The notes: a model not told the origin generated them from the letters alone. Positions 34,256-46,624 are shown, numbered from the stretch's first letter. The stretch: 64,000 nucleotides of DNA from Thelephora terrestris (GCA_015956445.1 WIUZ02000002.1:2852001-2916000); one strand, 5' to 3'. Program-made: numbers and translations.

Positions 34256-35149
34256 TAAGGGGTCCCTCAAGGGCAGGAGGCGGTATGTGGCAGTAGCTGG
34301 TGTTGTAGTTAGCAACACACCCCAGCAAACACCGGCAGAAACTGATATACTGGACTCCACTTGCTACCGACACCCTTTGTCGCACAGAGTTCCACGGATA
34401 CCTCCTGGCCCGGTCGTGAATTGGCAAGTAAAATCTTTTCGTTCGTCGGAAGAGGTGGGTTGGATGCGAACACTTCGCTTTGTTCGCCCTGAGGCTCCTA
34501 GGTCAAGTCTCCCGATGTGACAAGCGAGTGGTTGTAGATCTGATCTGGCTCAGGTTCGGCTTTCTTCATTCCACAAGCCGCCACAGCTTTAGGTTTCCGC
34601 GTACATGTGACGTCCAATCTCAACACGAGGGTGTTACGGTCTGTTGCTTGGTCTTGCGAGGCAGATTAAAATTCAAAGTACGAAGGATCCATGTTCAGTG
34701 GAACCAAACCGATTCGCTGAGCAAGGACCTCGTCTTGGATTACGGACGTGTTCTACCAGACGTACACGTGTTTGATAGCGATTGTCGAGACCTAGTATAG
34801 GACGAGGAAATAAACAAATAAATTCCGTTCGGAGAAGTGGGGTGGACGTACCTTACCTCAGCTATGAGTATCCGTCAGAAAGCATTCGCAATGGAGGCAT
34901 CAACACCAGAATAGACCGCTGCGACAGCTTATTGACCTTGACATGTAGTTTCTTCGAGGACAGTCCGTAAGTCTGGGGGATAGAGCCTACGAGAGAGAGA
35001 TCGAATTTTGACTTTACAAAAAATGGCAGGATTCCAGGGATTACCTTTGTCTGGGTAGTGTCCAGGGAAAACGTTGCTGGGCACGTCTGAGATGTGTTTA
35101 GCGTGAACACCGCCGTGCCTTCGAGGATTGTAGATGTCTGACACGCAGT
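34256..35149. other. intergenic between two decayed genes
   Basis: About 890 bp with no gene I can support. Minus-strand open frames at 34862-35156 lie downstream of the LIN1 remnant. They may be its unreadable 3' remains or a filler sequence; no GYF-domain motif is visible. Confidence 0.4.
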
Positions 35150-35634
35150 ACCACACCTCATAACGGAACCGGCATTGTTGGACGAGGACAATCCGTGACT
35201 CATCCCGGGTTTCTTCCGCCTCTTGGCGTCGTCCTCGTCTTCTGGCTCATCCGAATCCGAAGAGTCCATCGCCGAAGCCGAGCTCCTGGCCCTCGATACC
35301 TCCCAGTCTCAAATCTTGTTCTTGCCCTTCTCGACGTTTTTCACGGGTTTCTTCTCCTCGGTGGCAGCAGAAGCGATAACAATTCATTGTCACCTCAAGG
35401 ATCGTTCGCTAGCTTTTGGCTGTTCACCATGCCTTCACCGTCGTCGCTAGAATCAGATCTGTAGCCTTCTGTACAGACGCGTCCATGGCAGCCGGTGCGA
35501 GGGCCATCCTCGAGATTAGATTCGACCTGTCCTGAGAAATTTGTGGGATCTTCTTCGGGGTCGAGAAATCGCGTTTTTTTGAAAGTTGAAGCGAAGGTCT
35601 CGGAGGCAGGTCGCTTAGATGGTCGAGGTGCCAT
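35150..35634 (-). pseudogene. 5' fragment of a LIN1/CD2BP2-like gene
   Basis: The start at 35634 reads MAPRPSKRPASETFASTFKK then TRFLDPEEDPTNFSGQVESN, followed by TEGYRSDSSDDGEG. This matches the N-terminus of Lin1/CD2BP2, a U5 snRNP-associated protein. Downstream, EEKKPVKNVEKGKNK, LRLGGIEGQELG and DSSDSDEPEDEDDAKRRKK occur in order but in different frames, and the family's C-terminal GYF domain is absent. I therefore call it a truncated, frame-broken copy. A functional LIN1 should exist elsewhere in the genome (inference). Confidence 0.7.
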
Positions 35635-36004
35635 CGTTTGCTTAAGAGATACAGGGCGATGAAGCCAAGAGGGACGCGTTGTTTGTGAATGTCGACCAAA
35701 GGCTTTGTCGAATCTTGATATGGACGGCAGGAGGATCTCCACAAAGGCTAGATCCACGAAACACAAATCAGCCGTTGATAATTATGTTAAAGAGCCAGAT
35801 CCTTGAAAAATTACAGGCAGTAGACAACGAACGTTAAAAGCAAACAAGATACAACGGGGAAGACATAGAATTGGTCAGTACAGAAGGCAACCGGGTATGA
35901 AACGACGAAGCAGGGGGTCGGCCGTACAATCGAAAATCGCATTGGGGAACACAAGAGACAGAAACGGGGATAGAGGATGTTGTGTCCATGAACGGGAAAT
36001 GGGG
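35635..36004. other. intergenic, no gene supported
   Basis: 370 bp between the LIN1 remnant and the 3' end of the NLR gene. It holds the NLR 3' flank; nothing else is visible. Confidence 0.4.
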
Positions 36005-39000
36005 TCAGTGACTTGGAGAGGCAGTTGTTGGACGTCCTGGACCACTGGATGGTGCATCGCGTGCTGAGAATGTTGGTTAATCGGAATAAGAAACAGCGCA
36101 ACATTCAGAAACTCACCGGCAACTGCTTGTTCTATCTTCTCGAGAAAAATTTTGCAATCTACTATGGCCGTTGATGCCCCAAGCTTCTCGTATATCTCGA
36201 GAGCACCCAAAGCGTCAGAAAGCGCATCTTCAAGCTGGTTTTGTCGATAGAAGATATAAGCCTTCCACTCCATCGCGCGACCGAGTTTGAATGGGTCGTC
36301 AGCCGCGTGCGACTTGGCTTGATCAATGTGAGAATGTGCTTTGTCGAACTCGTCTTCACGTGTGAAGAGACCTGCAAGGGAGTAATGATTCCAAAATAGT
36401 TGATCGCGCCATCCGAAAGTAGACGCGATTCCAAAGGCTTTCTCGAAATGGTCAATCGCCTTCTCCTTCTCCCTCTTGGCTTCATGTATTTCACCGAGAA
36501 TTCGATGAGTTTGGCAGAGCTTGAATTCTTGGCCTTTCTCCGGGAGGAGATCAATCGCGTGTAATGCTGCTTCTTCTGCCTCGTCGAGTCGTCTCTCCAA
36601 ATGGAACAACCGGGAAAGGTCAACCCAACAAGCCGCTTGCTTCATTGTGTAACCGAGGCGTTCGAAGATCCCCAATGCTTCCTTTGTTTGTTGTATTCCT
36701 TCGTCGTGGAGGCCTAGTGCCTGATTTGCATCAGACAGGTTGAACAATGTTTCAGCAACCTGAGGGTCATCCTCCCGCTCCCTCACGAGCTTCAAGGCCT
36801 GAGAAAGAAGCCGCTTTTGTTCTGAATAATTCCCAAGTATGTATGACAATCGCGCGAGCCAAATCAAACATGTTGGTTTGGAGTGATGGTCATCCGCAAG
36901 CCCTTCAACTCTTGGCCCAAGCACAGTATACCGGCGTTTGTGCCAATACAGATGCCTCATAAAGCCGACAAAGGCATCCCAAACGACGTCCGAGTTGGTG
37001 TCGATGGATGTGAAGACATCAAGCAGGTGCTCGGAATTCACGTCCTCGAAAACAATCCATCGTGCTTCTTCAAAACCAGGCTCCCCGGGATTAACGAAGA
37101 CTGACAACCGGGTGAAGTAGTGATCCTTGGTCACGCAGAGAAGTGGGGATAGTGATGGGTCTTGGGGACGAAGATGGTCCCTGATCGGCGCTAACATGGT
37201 GATGAAGTTGTTGCTTCGGGACGTTAAAGAAAGAACACAAAATTTGTTGAATATGTTCTTCCTATTAGGGATAGTGGAAAACAGCCAATCCAGGTTTTTC
37301 TCGTTGATCCCTTGCGGGAAGAAAGCGACGACTCCGAGGAGGTCACGCGCATGGGGGCCGAGGTTGCAGAATGTTGGGGAAGCAAGGGAGAGTTCTATGG
37401 TCGCTGCAAGGCTCTCGTTGTAATCCGTCTGGAGCACCTGCGCCCGTTGTACGTTCCACTCCTCGGCCAACCGGGTGTAATCCCACAGGTTGTGAGACGC
37501 CGTGGTTGCGAGCAGCGTGATCGAGAGCGCATGGAAATCTAGCTGTCTGATGAGGTCACTAATCACCTCGGACCGTCCACCGTTGTCGTAGATGGTGTAG
37601 AAGATATCGCACGCCGCCTCTGTTGATAAAGTGGAGATGGTCGGATGCTTGAAATGTGGGGGAACGGTGGTGATGCGGGAGGTAATGCCAAGGCAGATAT
37701 TGTTGAACCGACTCAGCTCCTGCACCACTTCGTAAATCTCTCGCGCGTCCGTCCCCTGCGGGTCAAGGACGGACTCAGCGTTGTCGAGAAAAAGGATCAT
37801 CTCCTTCGAGGACAGAAATGGCTCTAGGGGTGTCAGATCCTTGGGGTTTTCGATCCCTGCCCCGATGACCTCCGAGAGCCGGTTGAGAAAGTGGGGGAGA
37901 GACGCTGGAAACTTATCGCAGCGAATGAATCGACGGTTGTCGCCAAACCGTTTCTTGATCCGATCGTGATGGAGGACCTTCAGCGCAATGGACGTCTTGC
38001 CAATCCCTCCGGCACCTATGAGCGCGACCGGTTCAAACTTTTCGGCGAGATCGACGACTGTCTCGATTAGTTCATCGCGTCCAAAACACGCCCTTGGGGG
38101 TCGCGGGGGGGATTCTCCACGTGCACTAGATGCAAACATAAAACACCGGGCGCGTTAGCGATAGAATTGGAACGAACCTTGCGTGAGCCTAGGAAAGGTT
38201 GAGGGTATATGAGCTAGTGACGGGCGGGGCATAACGGTTGCTTACCGGTGGACTCTGACCATCGGACGCTTCTTGCTGTTTCACCATGGTCTGATGGATG
38301 GCCGAGAGGAGGTTATGAGATTTTGAAACAGCATTTTTGGTGTCCAAAACGATGTCGTGAGTACCAGAAACAATTTTGTGAATGCCGGAAACGAGGTTGT
38401 AAACGCTAGAAACCGCGACATTTGTATCAATTGCAAGTTCAGTCTGGAAACCGATGGTCAGCGACGCAAGCGGAGGAGCGAGAGATCGTACGTTGAAGAT
38501 CTGGAGAATCTTGTTGAGATCCGACGACCAGCCTGCGATCTTTTCCTTATCGTTCTTCGCGTGGAGAAGGCGAGAGGCTGCATTGCGCTTGCTCTGTTCC
38601 TTGACCTTGCTCTCGATCTCCGCCACAGTTCTGTGATATGGAGCACCATCAGTCAGCTATCCAAACTGTACACCCCTGGTTCAACCCACGTTTCCAGCCG
38701 GTTTATCGCATCTCGTACAAGCTGACTGAGGTGCTCAGCTCCTTTCCCCTGCGTCCCTCGGTCCAGGACACAACCGATCTCGACGCAGTTCTGCCCGAGC
38801 TCGATGTAGTCCTGCTCGTTTGCGAAGAATTCCTGGATGACACAGGTGAGCTGTAAGCTCGCTGTCGCGTGGAATAGGAAGCAACGCACTTTAATCGTCG
38901 TCAGAATTACTGCGGCCGAGCCAAAAACAGCCTTGGCGGGTGTGATGCTCGAGATCTCCTTCGCAAGAGTGAAAGCTTCGATGAAGACATTCAAGGTCGT

Positions 39001-39045
39001 GACAACGCCGTCCCGCTCTTTCGGTTGTTGGGGGTTTGTGGCCAT
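36005..39045 (-). CDS. NLR-type protein: MLKL-like helical N-domain, NB-ARC NTPase, TPR repeats
   Basis: Six exons on the minus strand: 39045-38890, 38832-38690, 38630-38246, 38188-38178, 38125-36117 and 36063-36005, summing to 2763 nt (920 aa). Residues 1-220 are helical and resemble the MLKL-type adaptor domain of basidiomycete NLRs: TTLNVFIEAFTLAKEISSIT, EFFANEQDYIELGQNCVEIG, LVRDAINRLETTVAEIESK. An NB-ARC domain follows from about residue 240, with FGRDELIETVV, the P-loop VALIGAGGIGKTS, Walker B MILFLDNAESVLD, the LGITSR motif and LDFHALSITLLA in the GLPL position. From about 540 to the end are TPR-like helices (NYSEQKRLLSQALKLVRERE, AIDHFEKAFGIASTFGW). Fungal NLRs of this build are thought to act in non-self recognition and cell death; the trigger here is unknown. 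An 11-nt microexon links the N-domain to NB-ARC. The frame is intact. Confidence 0.87.
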
Positions 39046-39923
39046 CGTCGAAGCTGGAGGTGGTTGCGAGAATGTGGTACAGAAAGAGGAGGCTGCGAGG
39101 AAGGAACCTACACAGCCCTCATACGCTCTAGATGGGCGGTGATTCTCACGTGGCACGCCTCGTGCAAGCGTTTGTCATACGTAGGAAGATATGGGCGTCA
39201 ACGATTTGGTCCAGACGCCATCCGATATACAACCAGAGGAGCGTCAACATATGCCACTGCACCAGCATTGGCAGCCGCATGACCCGGGGAGAGTGAACGT
39301 TTAGGAAGTGTGTTTGGTAATAGTCATTGCTGCTGCGTGGTAGTAGACGGTTGTCTCGCCCATCTCGTCTTCAGGTTTGTGAGGAGGGTGGTGAAGGTGA
39401 GGTGAGAACAGGAGGTGCCGCGTTGGGGAACTCCAATTCCGCGACTTTGTGCTTGATCATGATGCTATGATTGATTTGTCGCTTACTGTCGCTGGATTGC
39501 ACTCAGGTCCGTGGTAAGGGCTATTGTTCCTTTGGCAGATGTGGGTGTACCCTCTAGTACTGTGTATTGACCAATCGCTCCGGGGTGGACGCACTGGCTG
39601 GCGCGTGTGAGCACTCGCATGAGGCCTTGTTCGCGCTTTGTTCGGTCACAGCTCTTCGACTTCCTTGACCATGAATTATGGTCTGACATCCTCCTGTTCA
39701 CAATAAGTACTACGTCGTAAGCAGCCAAAGTGTGTCGCCCACGTATACAAGAGAGAGTCTGTTCAACGCAAAGCAGAAGAGGAGCGACAGAAAGAAAACA
39801 AGAGGCACAGAGAGAAAGGAGCAAAAGATACAAACAACCAAGCCCGTCAATATAATCGTACAAATCCACCATGCGTGCGCATGTGGAAGGTGTTAAAATC
39901 CGCAGAGCCACATCTCCGGTCCC
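39046..39923. other. intergenic between NLR and checkpoint mediator genes
   Basis: About 880 bp covering the NLR promoter side and the 3' flank of the checkpoint gene. No gene, RNA or repeat is supported. Confidence 0.4.
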
Positions 39924-42900
39924 TCAAACTTCCGGGATATCCAAAAGCCTTCCCGCCACCAAACATTCCTTAACCCACGGGATGTGAACGCAGGGAGGTC
40001 GTCCCACCTTACCGGCGGCGTTGAACTTCTCGACCTCCTCCACATCCTTAACGAGAACCAAGTCGTAGTCGGTGACCTCACGCAGGGCATGTTTCAAGTC
40101 GCACACGGCTTCAACTTCATCAGCACCCATCGCGAGCATGATGCTAGGAAGCTTTCGCGTGGATTCGTTCTGCTTGTCGTCCTCGGAGTTGATCTACAAG
40201 TTTTTCATTAGCTTAGATGGCGAATGAGTGCCGGATACCGTGTGTCCACTCACTCGTTTGAGGTTCTTAGGTTTCCCAGGGGGGAAAAGCTCGAGGCCGA
40301 TGCACAGTACCGACTTACCAAGCAAGGTGGAATTCGATCCGTGCATGTCCCGATAGATATCATGAAGCCGTTGTGATTTGTCGCCCCATCGCAGGTTGAC
40401 CCGTTGCGACATAAGACCGTGAGAGTATTCTCCGGCTGCGAGGAGGTAATCGTTCCAATCGATGAGAGCACGCTATGAGGTGATGCGATCAGCACACGTC
40501 TAAACATACGCTAAAGGTGGACTGACATTTTTGCGACAGTCAAGTAGCCACCGGGTCGAGACACAAGGGATTCCCAACGCTAGAGCGACGAGGTACTTGG
40601 GCTTCTGGTTCCATTCGTCTGCCAGAAGGAACACAGTTTGTATCGCAGGCCCCTTGAGCCTCACATCAGCTCGCCGCGCCACCCAGCTCCGCTCCGTAAG
40701 CGTAGATGGAAAGGGAAAGAGGGTCGCCCAATCATCAATGACCTTTCCTCCATTGTCCTTGATAAGGTCAAAAATATCCGTTCGGTGCTTATCGTCCGGA
40801 GACTGAGATTTCATAGTGACCACGAACCCGATCCTCTTCAAGAATTTCGAGGTCGAGGTTCCATTGACGGCGGTGGATTTACTTGTAGAGGAATTGAGGC
40901 CCTGAGCCTGAAGCGAAGTGCAGATGGAACTCTCGTGGACGAGTCTGTCACCCCAGTGTTTGTCGATGACCGACTCGTGTATCTTGATCGAGTTAGCCTT
41001 GACGTCCAATTCCCCTCCGGTGTCAACCCGCACCCGGACGTACTGTTCTGAATCCCAGCGATCAATCGCTGTGACGCGGCCCGACTGGTTGTACCCGGTA
41101 ACGAACACCTCATCCCCCTCCTCCAATTCGCTCTGACGGAGGTCTGAGATGTGGACTGGGCATTCCGTATCGTCACCGAACCGCACAACATACAGATCGC
41201 TCTGGAAAGGCGATCTGGAATGGACGATTCCGGCGTAGAAGTGCTTGCAGAGTGGCCACCGGGCGAAAACACGAGTACCATCACTATGGGCGATATCCCG
41301 AAGAGATCCAGGGAGTGAACGAACACGTTTGGACCCCCCGCGTTGAGGTGTAATACCTTGTGGCGTAGAGGTTCCAGATGCGGTTTTGTGGGGTTTCTGG
41401 TCGAGCCCAGAGCGCCTACGCTTTCTCGGCATGTCATCGGAAGATTTGAAACCGGCCTCTTCCTCGTCCTCCTCAGCGGGCTCCGTCTTGGCCTCATCAT
41501 CTTGAGCAGGAGGGGAATGACGTCCAGAGGTAACAGCGCTAGCTTCCGCGGATGCCTTCTTTCCTTTCCCTCGCCCCTTCTGAGGTCTCGCTTTAGTAAC
41601 AGAACCTTTAGCAGGACTCTTCACGGCTTTGGCAGACGCAGGCTGCTTGGCCTTCCTTCCTCCCCGACCTCGGGTCGCGATGGGGGTTGCAACTGCTTGG
41701 ACTTTCTCAACCTTTTCAACCTTCCTCTTCTTGGCCGGACGTTCGATGGGGGTTTCTTCCTCTTCCTGGGACAAACTTGAGATCCATGAATATAAACAAT
41801 CGCTTGGTCTTACTTACTTCGTTCTCAGAAGTATCAGGGGACTCGGTGTAAACGATCGGACGCTTGTTCCTCGTACTGCGACCCCGTTGGGGAAGGGGTT
41901 TCGGTGCAGGCTTCGCGGCTTTGACTATGGTGGCAAGGGGAACTTCATCCTCAGTCTCTGGCACAGTCGTGTCATCACAAACTCCTTGTTCTGCTTGTTG
42001 CCCTTCCTCCTCCTCTTCTTCCACGACTGGCTTCGGTGGCCGCCTCGCCTGCTGTCTGACTAGAGGTTGGTCATCGCCCATAGGATCGTCATCTTGCTCG
42101 CCCTCTGGCTCAGTCTCTTGCGCCTTCTCGACCTGGGGTATGCGATCTGGATCCGTTTGTGGTGGAGATTTATCGTCTGTCTCGCCTGATGACTCGGGTA
42201 CAATCTCGTCATCATCCTCCCGGAAAGGAGGCATCCGGCTTGCAAGTCCAGGACGGTGCAAGGAGGACATCGACACATCGGCCATTCTAGATGGTTCTGA
42301 GTCAGGGATGATGTCCATGGTCTCGTCTTCATCTACTCTTGGTGGATTGGGGGGAGGTGGCATGGATTGAAGGGACAGAATGGGGGATCGAATAGGGGAT
42401 CGAACGGGGGAGTGAGAATCTAGCAACAAAGGGTCTGCAACGGGCAGCTCTGGAGCACTCGGAGTCGTCTGCACCCCGCCTTGGCCTGTGGAAGGAAACC
42501 CCGTGGAATCGGTGTGCAATGGCGTCTCCGGGACAACTGACGTTGAGTCCCTTCGGTTGGCTGGGAGTCCATGAGGGTGAGGGATCCCAGGAATCTGCCT
42601 CCATTTCTTCAGCTGGTTGAACAAACTACGTTTGCCTGTCGAAGAAGCAGCCGTAGAAGCGAGAGGAGTTTGATACTAGGTCCGACATTGAGCGGATAAG
42701 CGAGAGGTTTACAGAATACGTACGGAAATAACGGGAGGAGGTACGATTTCTGAAGGAGCATCTGCTGGAGAAGCATCGGTTTGTGTTGGCACTTCGGCGG
42801 TTTCCCTGGCAACTTGGGTAGACGGTTGGGTGGGCACCATGTCCGACCCCGGCTGAGTAGACTCATCTATCTGCGTAGGTTCTTCATAGGGATGGGAATC

Positions 42901-43839
42901 GTTTTCGGGGAAGTTCCCTGAAGAGCTAGAAGACGAGTCCGGGGATTGTGGGAAGTTTGCACCGCTGCGATCGATGTAGGGATTGCGGTTGTTGCTGATA
43001 CACGTAAGGTACTCCATGTAGTTGGTGTCTTGCAGGTATCGCGTTGTCTCCGGCTGTGAGGCTTCCTGTGCAGGGGGCACAGGCTGCGTGTTTTGACTAT
43101 TGGTCCCGTCAGAACTTGATTGGCTCATGCCCACGATGGGTGACGGTCCAGGATTTGGCTTCGAGGAGATGGGGGAAAACATTGAATCCTGCTACGTTCC
43201 ATAAGCATAAATCATGGCCACTGAATTTTCGCCCACCTCCAGCGAATTCTCAAGTTGAGATAACGGAAGTCCAAAGCGTTTCGACTTGGCGAGGAAGGCC
43301 GCCTCCGGATTTACCGGGATTGAGCCAGCAAAGGAATCCTGAGATTGAGGTGAAGGAGATCGACGGGCGGGTGCGTGCAAAGATTTACTCTTCCTGAGAG
43401 GGGTAACGGGAGGGCGGTGCGGGGAAAGAAATGAGGTTGTTTTCCCCGCTTTTGAAGGGGGAGGTGTCCCTGGTGGTTCATTCGTGTGCGAAGGACTCTT
43501 TGGAGATAATGGCGGAGCAAGGCGGTCGGATGAGGCGGCGTTCTGCCCGGGCCCCGTTGTGTATGAGTGGCTAGTCTCCTGCGAACCTTGAGAATCTTCG
43601 TCGCAACGACCGTTGGGTTGGGTGGGAGATTGAGTCACGGCCAATCCATGGTAGTGATAATGAGGTGTACTTTTGATGTCAGAGGAAGTAAGGTTTTCTT
43701 CGACGTAGACCTCTGGCTCATCTAGAGTTACTGTCTTTGGGGTGCTAACTCCGCCACGAAGGGCTTCCCGAACGATCTGGGTGGCCTGAGACTCGGGTAG
43801 GAGAGACGCATTGCTGAAAGGCGGAACGGTCACATTCAT
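39924..43839 (-). CDS. DNA-damage checkpoint mediator, Rad9/Crb2/53BP1 family
   Basis: Six exons on the minus strand: 43839-43237, 43191-42724, 42675-41818, 41765-40527, 40472-40254 and 40193-39924, summing to 3657 nt (1218 aa). The N-terminal 640 residues are disordered and rich in SQ/TQ (ESQATQIV, STQPGSDMVPTQPSTQV, PTQTD), as expected for ATR/ATM-kinase targets. A tandem-Tudor-like domain lies at about 805-880 (DGTRVFARWPLCKHFYAGIV, YVVRFGDDTECPVHISDL), the module that reads methylated histone H4. Two BRCT repeats close the protein: about 950-1070 (LKRIGFVVTM, DLIKDNGGKVIDDW, GIPCVSTRWLLDC) and 1090-1215 (LLGKSVLCIGLELFPP, YDLVLVKDVEEVEKF, HIPWVKECLVAGRLLD). Tudor followed by BRCT2 is the Crb2/53BP1 arrangement. 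In the nucleus it should bridge ATR/Mec1 signals to the Chk kinases. The upstream sequence is open in frame for about 60 codons without an ATG, so a further 5' exon is possible. Confidence 0.87.
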
Positions 43840-44271
43840 CGAAAAGAGTGAAGGGTCAAAGGGACTGACGTCGAGATCAAAGGTTCCATTGGCGGGGAAT
43901 TGAACTCCGCCCGTCTGAAATCTGAAATCGACTGATAGACTTTCCCACCAGCGCTCTCGTCCGTAACCCTTTTCTCAAAGCCCCAAAAGGCGTCTTGGAT
44001 GGATTGACGGGAAAAGTGTGTAATCAAGAAATGAAACCGACGGAGATGAGAGAAGTGGAAGAAGAGCGCGGTGGCTGAATATCAAGACCCTGAATCCCGA
44101 AGCAGCCAAGACGCGGTGCTGCCCATCACGTGGGCGTGTCAACAGCCCTTTTACAATTTCAAAGTCACGAGACCTTTCGCAACGAGCACCGGGCGGGTTT
44201 GAGTTATTATCTCTTTGGCAGCTGTTTCCTCTCTCCCTTTGCAATCCCGGCCCGCTCTCCGCTTTCTTGAG
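43840..44271. promoter_or_regulatory. divergent intergenic region, checkpoint mediator and membrane protein genes
   Basis: 432 bp between two start codons pointing away from each other. It must contain both promoters, and possibly a non-coding first exon of the checkpoint gene. No TATA box is obvious. Confidence 0.4.
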
Positions 44272-46104
44272 ATGGCCTCTTCCGGTCGTGGCGAGTCCTT
44301 TGGTGGAAACGACTCTCCAACTGTCAAACATCACACAAAGACGTCTCGCCTACTTGAACTGAAACCATCGAGGACGAGTGGGCCCAACCACTTCGGCCAT
44401 GCTCCAGCAGTCGAACTGGTCAACCAAGACGTGGAAGCTAGCTCTCTCCCTGTTCCTGTACCAGACTATGGCAACGCGCCAGCTTATCAACCCAGTTCTC
44501 TCGTTATCAAAGCTGGGTTCTTACCTGCCATGGGCTCAACCACGGCCACCCCTGATATGTCTCAGCCTACTCTCATAAGCTTCGGCGACACAGTCTCATA
44601 CACTACTGATGTACTGGAAACCTTCACCTCTACTGAAGCGTTGGAACCGTCATTCTACCCGCCCAGTCGGCCTCGCCACATACAAAACTCCAGCGTGGTT
44701 GCCATCGTCATGTCCATCCTCGGCGGCACATTTCTCCTCGTTGCATTCATCGTTGCTGCTAAGATTCGCTCTAGGCGTACCGGACGTCGCTACCTACAGA
44801 CCCCCTCGCTCCCCGTTCTCCAGGATCAATTTCCCGACCACCCGGCAGAAGAGTCCCCCGTCTTTGGGGGGAAAGAGCGGTTCTCGGCGAGCATCTTCGG
44901 AAAGGAAAAATGGACTTGGACTCAGTATCGGTCCAAATCGCCTCTCAGGGAGGTCGAGAAGGATCCATTCTCTGACGCGTTCGCGAAACCGCTCAGGTCT
45001 TCGAACACTCTTCACCCGCACGAATCTTCTGTCAAGAAACGTGGTTTCTTGCAGCGTAGCCTATCTCACATGTCTGCCCTCTCCGCGTACTCGACCGCGA
45101 AATCTGATGTTGTCGGATTAGTCGCGAACGCCAGCGCGTCGGCTTTCGCTTCCACCACCACCATCGCTGATCGAGCTTCCCCAAACAAATCTGAAGGAAA
45201 CCGAAGCTCAGTGCGCAAATCTAAGGATAAGCAGGCCATAAGGATCACCGTTCGTGATTGGGATGCGGGCAGCGAAGATGAGTATGTGTACGACGGTGTC
45301 GAAGATCTCCCTGCAGTCATCACACATCTCCCCGTTCCCACACCCAATGCTCCCTCGGCGCAGATTCTTGGGCGCGAGCGTGTCAAAGCCCCATATCCAG
45401 TCGGCTCTTGTCCCTCGATCTCAGTCTCAATGAACTCCATCGCTGTGCCTAGCATGACCCCTTCGAACAGCACGACCGTCCCCGACAGCACTGATCCTTT
45501 CGATGACTCCTCTCCATATGCCACCGGACCCTCGACGTCTAAAACCGCCACCCGGAAAGAGCGCGATACCCAAGCGCTGACTATCGCTCTGGGATTGGAC
45601 TCTCCGAAACTTGAGCTTGAGCCTCAAGATCAGACATCTTTGAGTCGCGGGAGGATCTCGCTGCTCCGGAGGAGCCACACGGTCGCTCATCACGCCTCGT
45701 TTATGTCCATCCCTGATACCTTGAGCAGTCCGTGCCCTAGCGACGACGGGTCACGGCTCGGGAACTTCATGCTTAGAGATTACCGTCGCTCTTCGCTCTC
45801 CTTGCCTCGGGAACAGATGCCGCCACTCCCGCCCCCTCCGCCAATAGCTCCACTGAATCTCCGGTCTCACACGAACGGGAACTCGACCGATCACAAGGTG
45901 ACGGTCGTGGACGATAGGCCTCCGAGGGTGCCTTCGCCTCCTGCTTTTCCTTCTTTGGCACAGATGGCGATGTCTCAAGCCGCGGATTACGAAACTTATA
46001 GGAGCCCGACCTATAGCTTGTACGATGTGTACGCGGATAAAGTCTCAGATAAAGAGAGGGATAAGAGAACGACGTTGTTCTTTGGTGGGAAAGATAGAGG
46101 ATGA
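44272..46104 (+). CDS. single-pass membrane protein with long Ser/Pro-rich tail, function unknown
   Basis: An unbroken open frame of 1833 nt (610 aa) with no introns needed. The in-frame sequence before 44272 lacks an ATG, so that ATG is chosen. Residues 1-139 are Ser/Thr/Pro-rich with no cleavable signal peptide that I can see. One strong membrane helix follows at about 140-165 (VVAIVMSILGGTFLLVAFIV), immediately flanked by the basic stop-transfer AKIRSRRTGRR. The remaining 440 residues are predicted disordered and Ser/Pro-rich, with clusters such as MPPLPPPPPIAPL that could bind SH3 or WW domains. The layout (short outside, one helix, long cytosolic tail) recalls fungal wall-stress sensors or cell-surface regulators, but no Wsc or other known domain is present. 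I do not assign a function. Confidence 0.75.
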   Translation: MASSGRGESFGGNDSPTVKHHTKTSRLLELKPSRTSGPNHFGHAPAVELVNQDVEASSLPVPVPDYGNAPAYQPSSLVIKAGFLPAMGSTTATPDMSQPTLISFGDTVSYTTDVLETFTSTEALEPSFYPPSRPRHIQNSSVVAIVMSILGGTFLLVAFIVAAKIRSRRTGRRYLQTPSLPVLQDQFPDHPAEESPVFGGKERFSASIFGKEKWTWTQYRSKSPLREVEKDPFSDAFAKPLRSSNTLHPHESSVKKRGFLQRSLSHMSALSAYSTAKSDVVGLVANASASAFASTTTIADRASPNKSEGNRSSVRKSKDKQAIRITVRDWDAGSEDEYVYDGVEDLPAVITHLPVPTPNAPSAQILGRERVKAPYPVGSCPSISVSMNSIAVPSMTPSNSTTVPDSTDPFDDSSPYATGPSTSKTATRKERDTQALTIALGLDSPKLELEPQDQTSLSRGRISLLRRSHTVAHHASFMSIPDTLSSPCPSDDGSRLGNFMLRDYRRSSLSLPREQMPPLPPPPPIAPLNLRSHTNGNSTDHKVTVVDDRPPRVPSPPAFPSLAQMAMSQAADYETYRSPTYSLYDVYADKVSDKERDKRTTLFFGGKDRG

Positions 46105-46624
46105 ACGTGTTTTTTTGCTCTTGGGTCGGTTTCTCTCGGAGGGTCTCTGTTCATCAGTAACGCATAGTTTTGTATTTTTGTCCATGCTACACAAATATCG
46201 ATTACTCGAGCGTGCGCAGGTTAAAAACGAAAACACAGAACGGAGCGGGAGCCATCTTACTTTGTGGGGAATTGTTAATTTAGTAACCGGCTCTCCCTTC
46301 TAAATTCGCGCGACGTTAAAACCAAACGAGTCCGGCGGAACCGAACACAACGAGTACGGGAAATTGGAAGCAGAATCGATCCCCTCTACCTCCACCCGCG
46401 GCGATCCGAAGGGCGTCGCAGAGCTTTCAACCGGAGCCAAAAACAGCCACGGTATGGGAGAATTTTGAGACACGAACAAGGGAATGCCGTTGACATTGAG
46501 TGGGGGGGGCGAAGACGTCGAACGAGTACTAATACGGACAGGGAAATGGACGTATATCTTGATCAGAAGACAGCGACCACCTGGTCACAATTGGGGCCTC
46601 GTACGGCGGCGCGCACTAAGCGAC

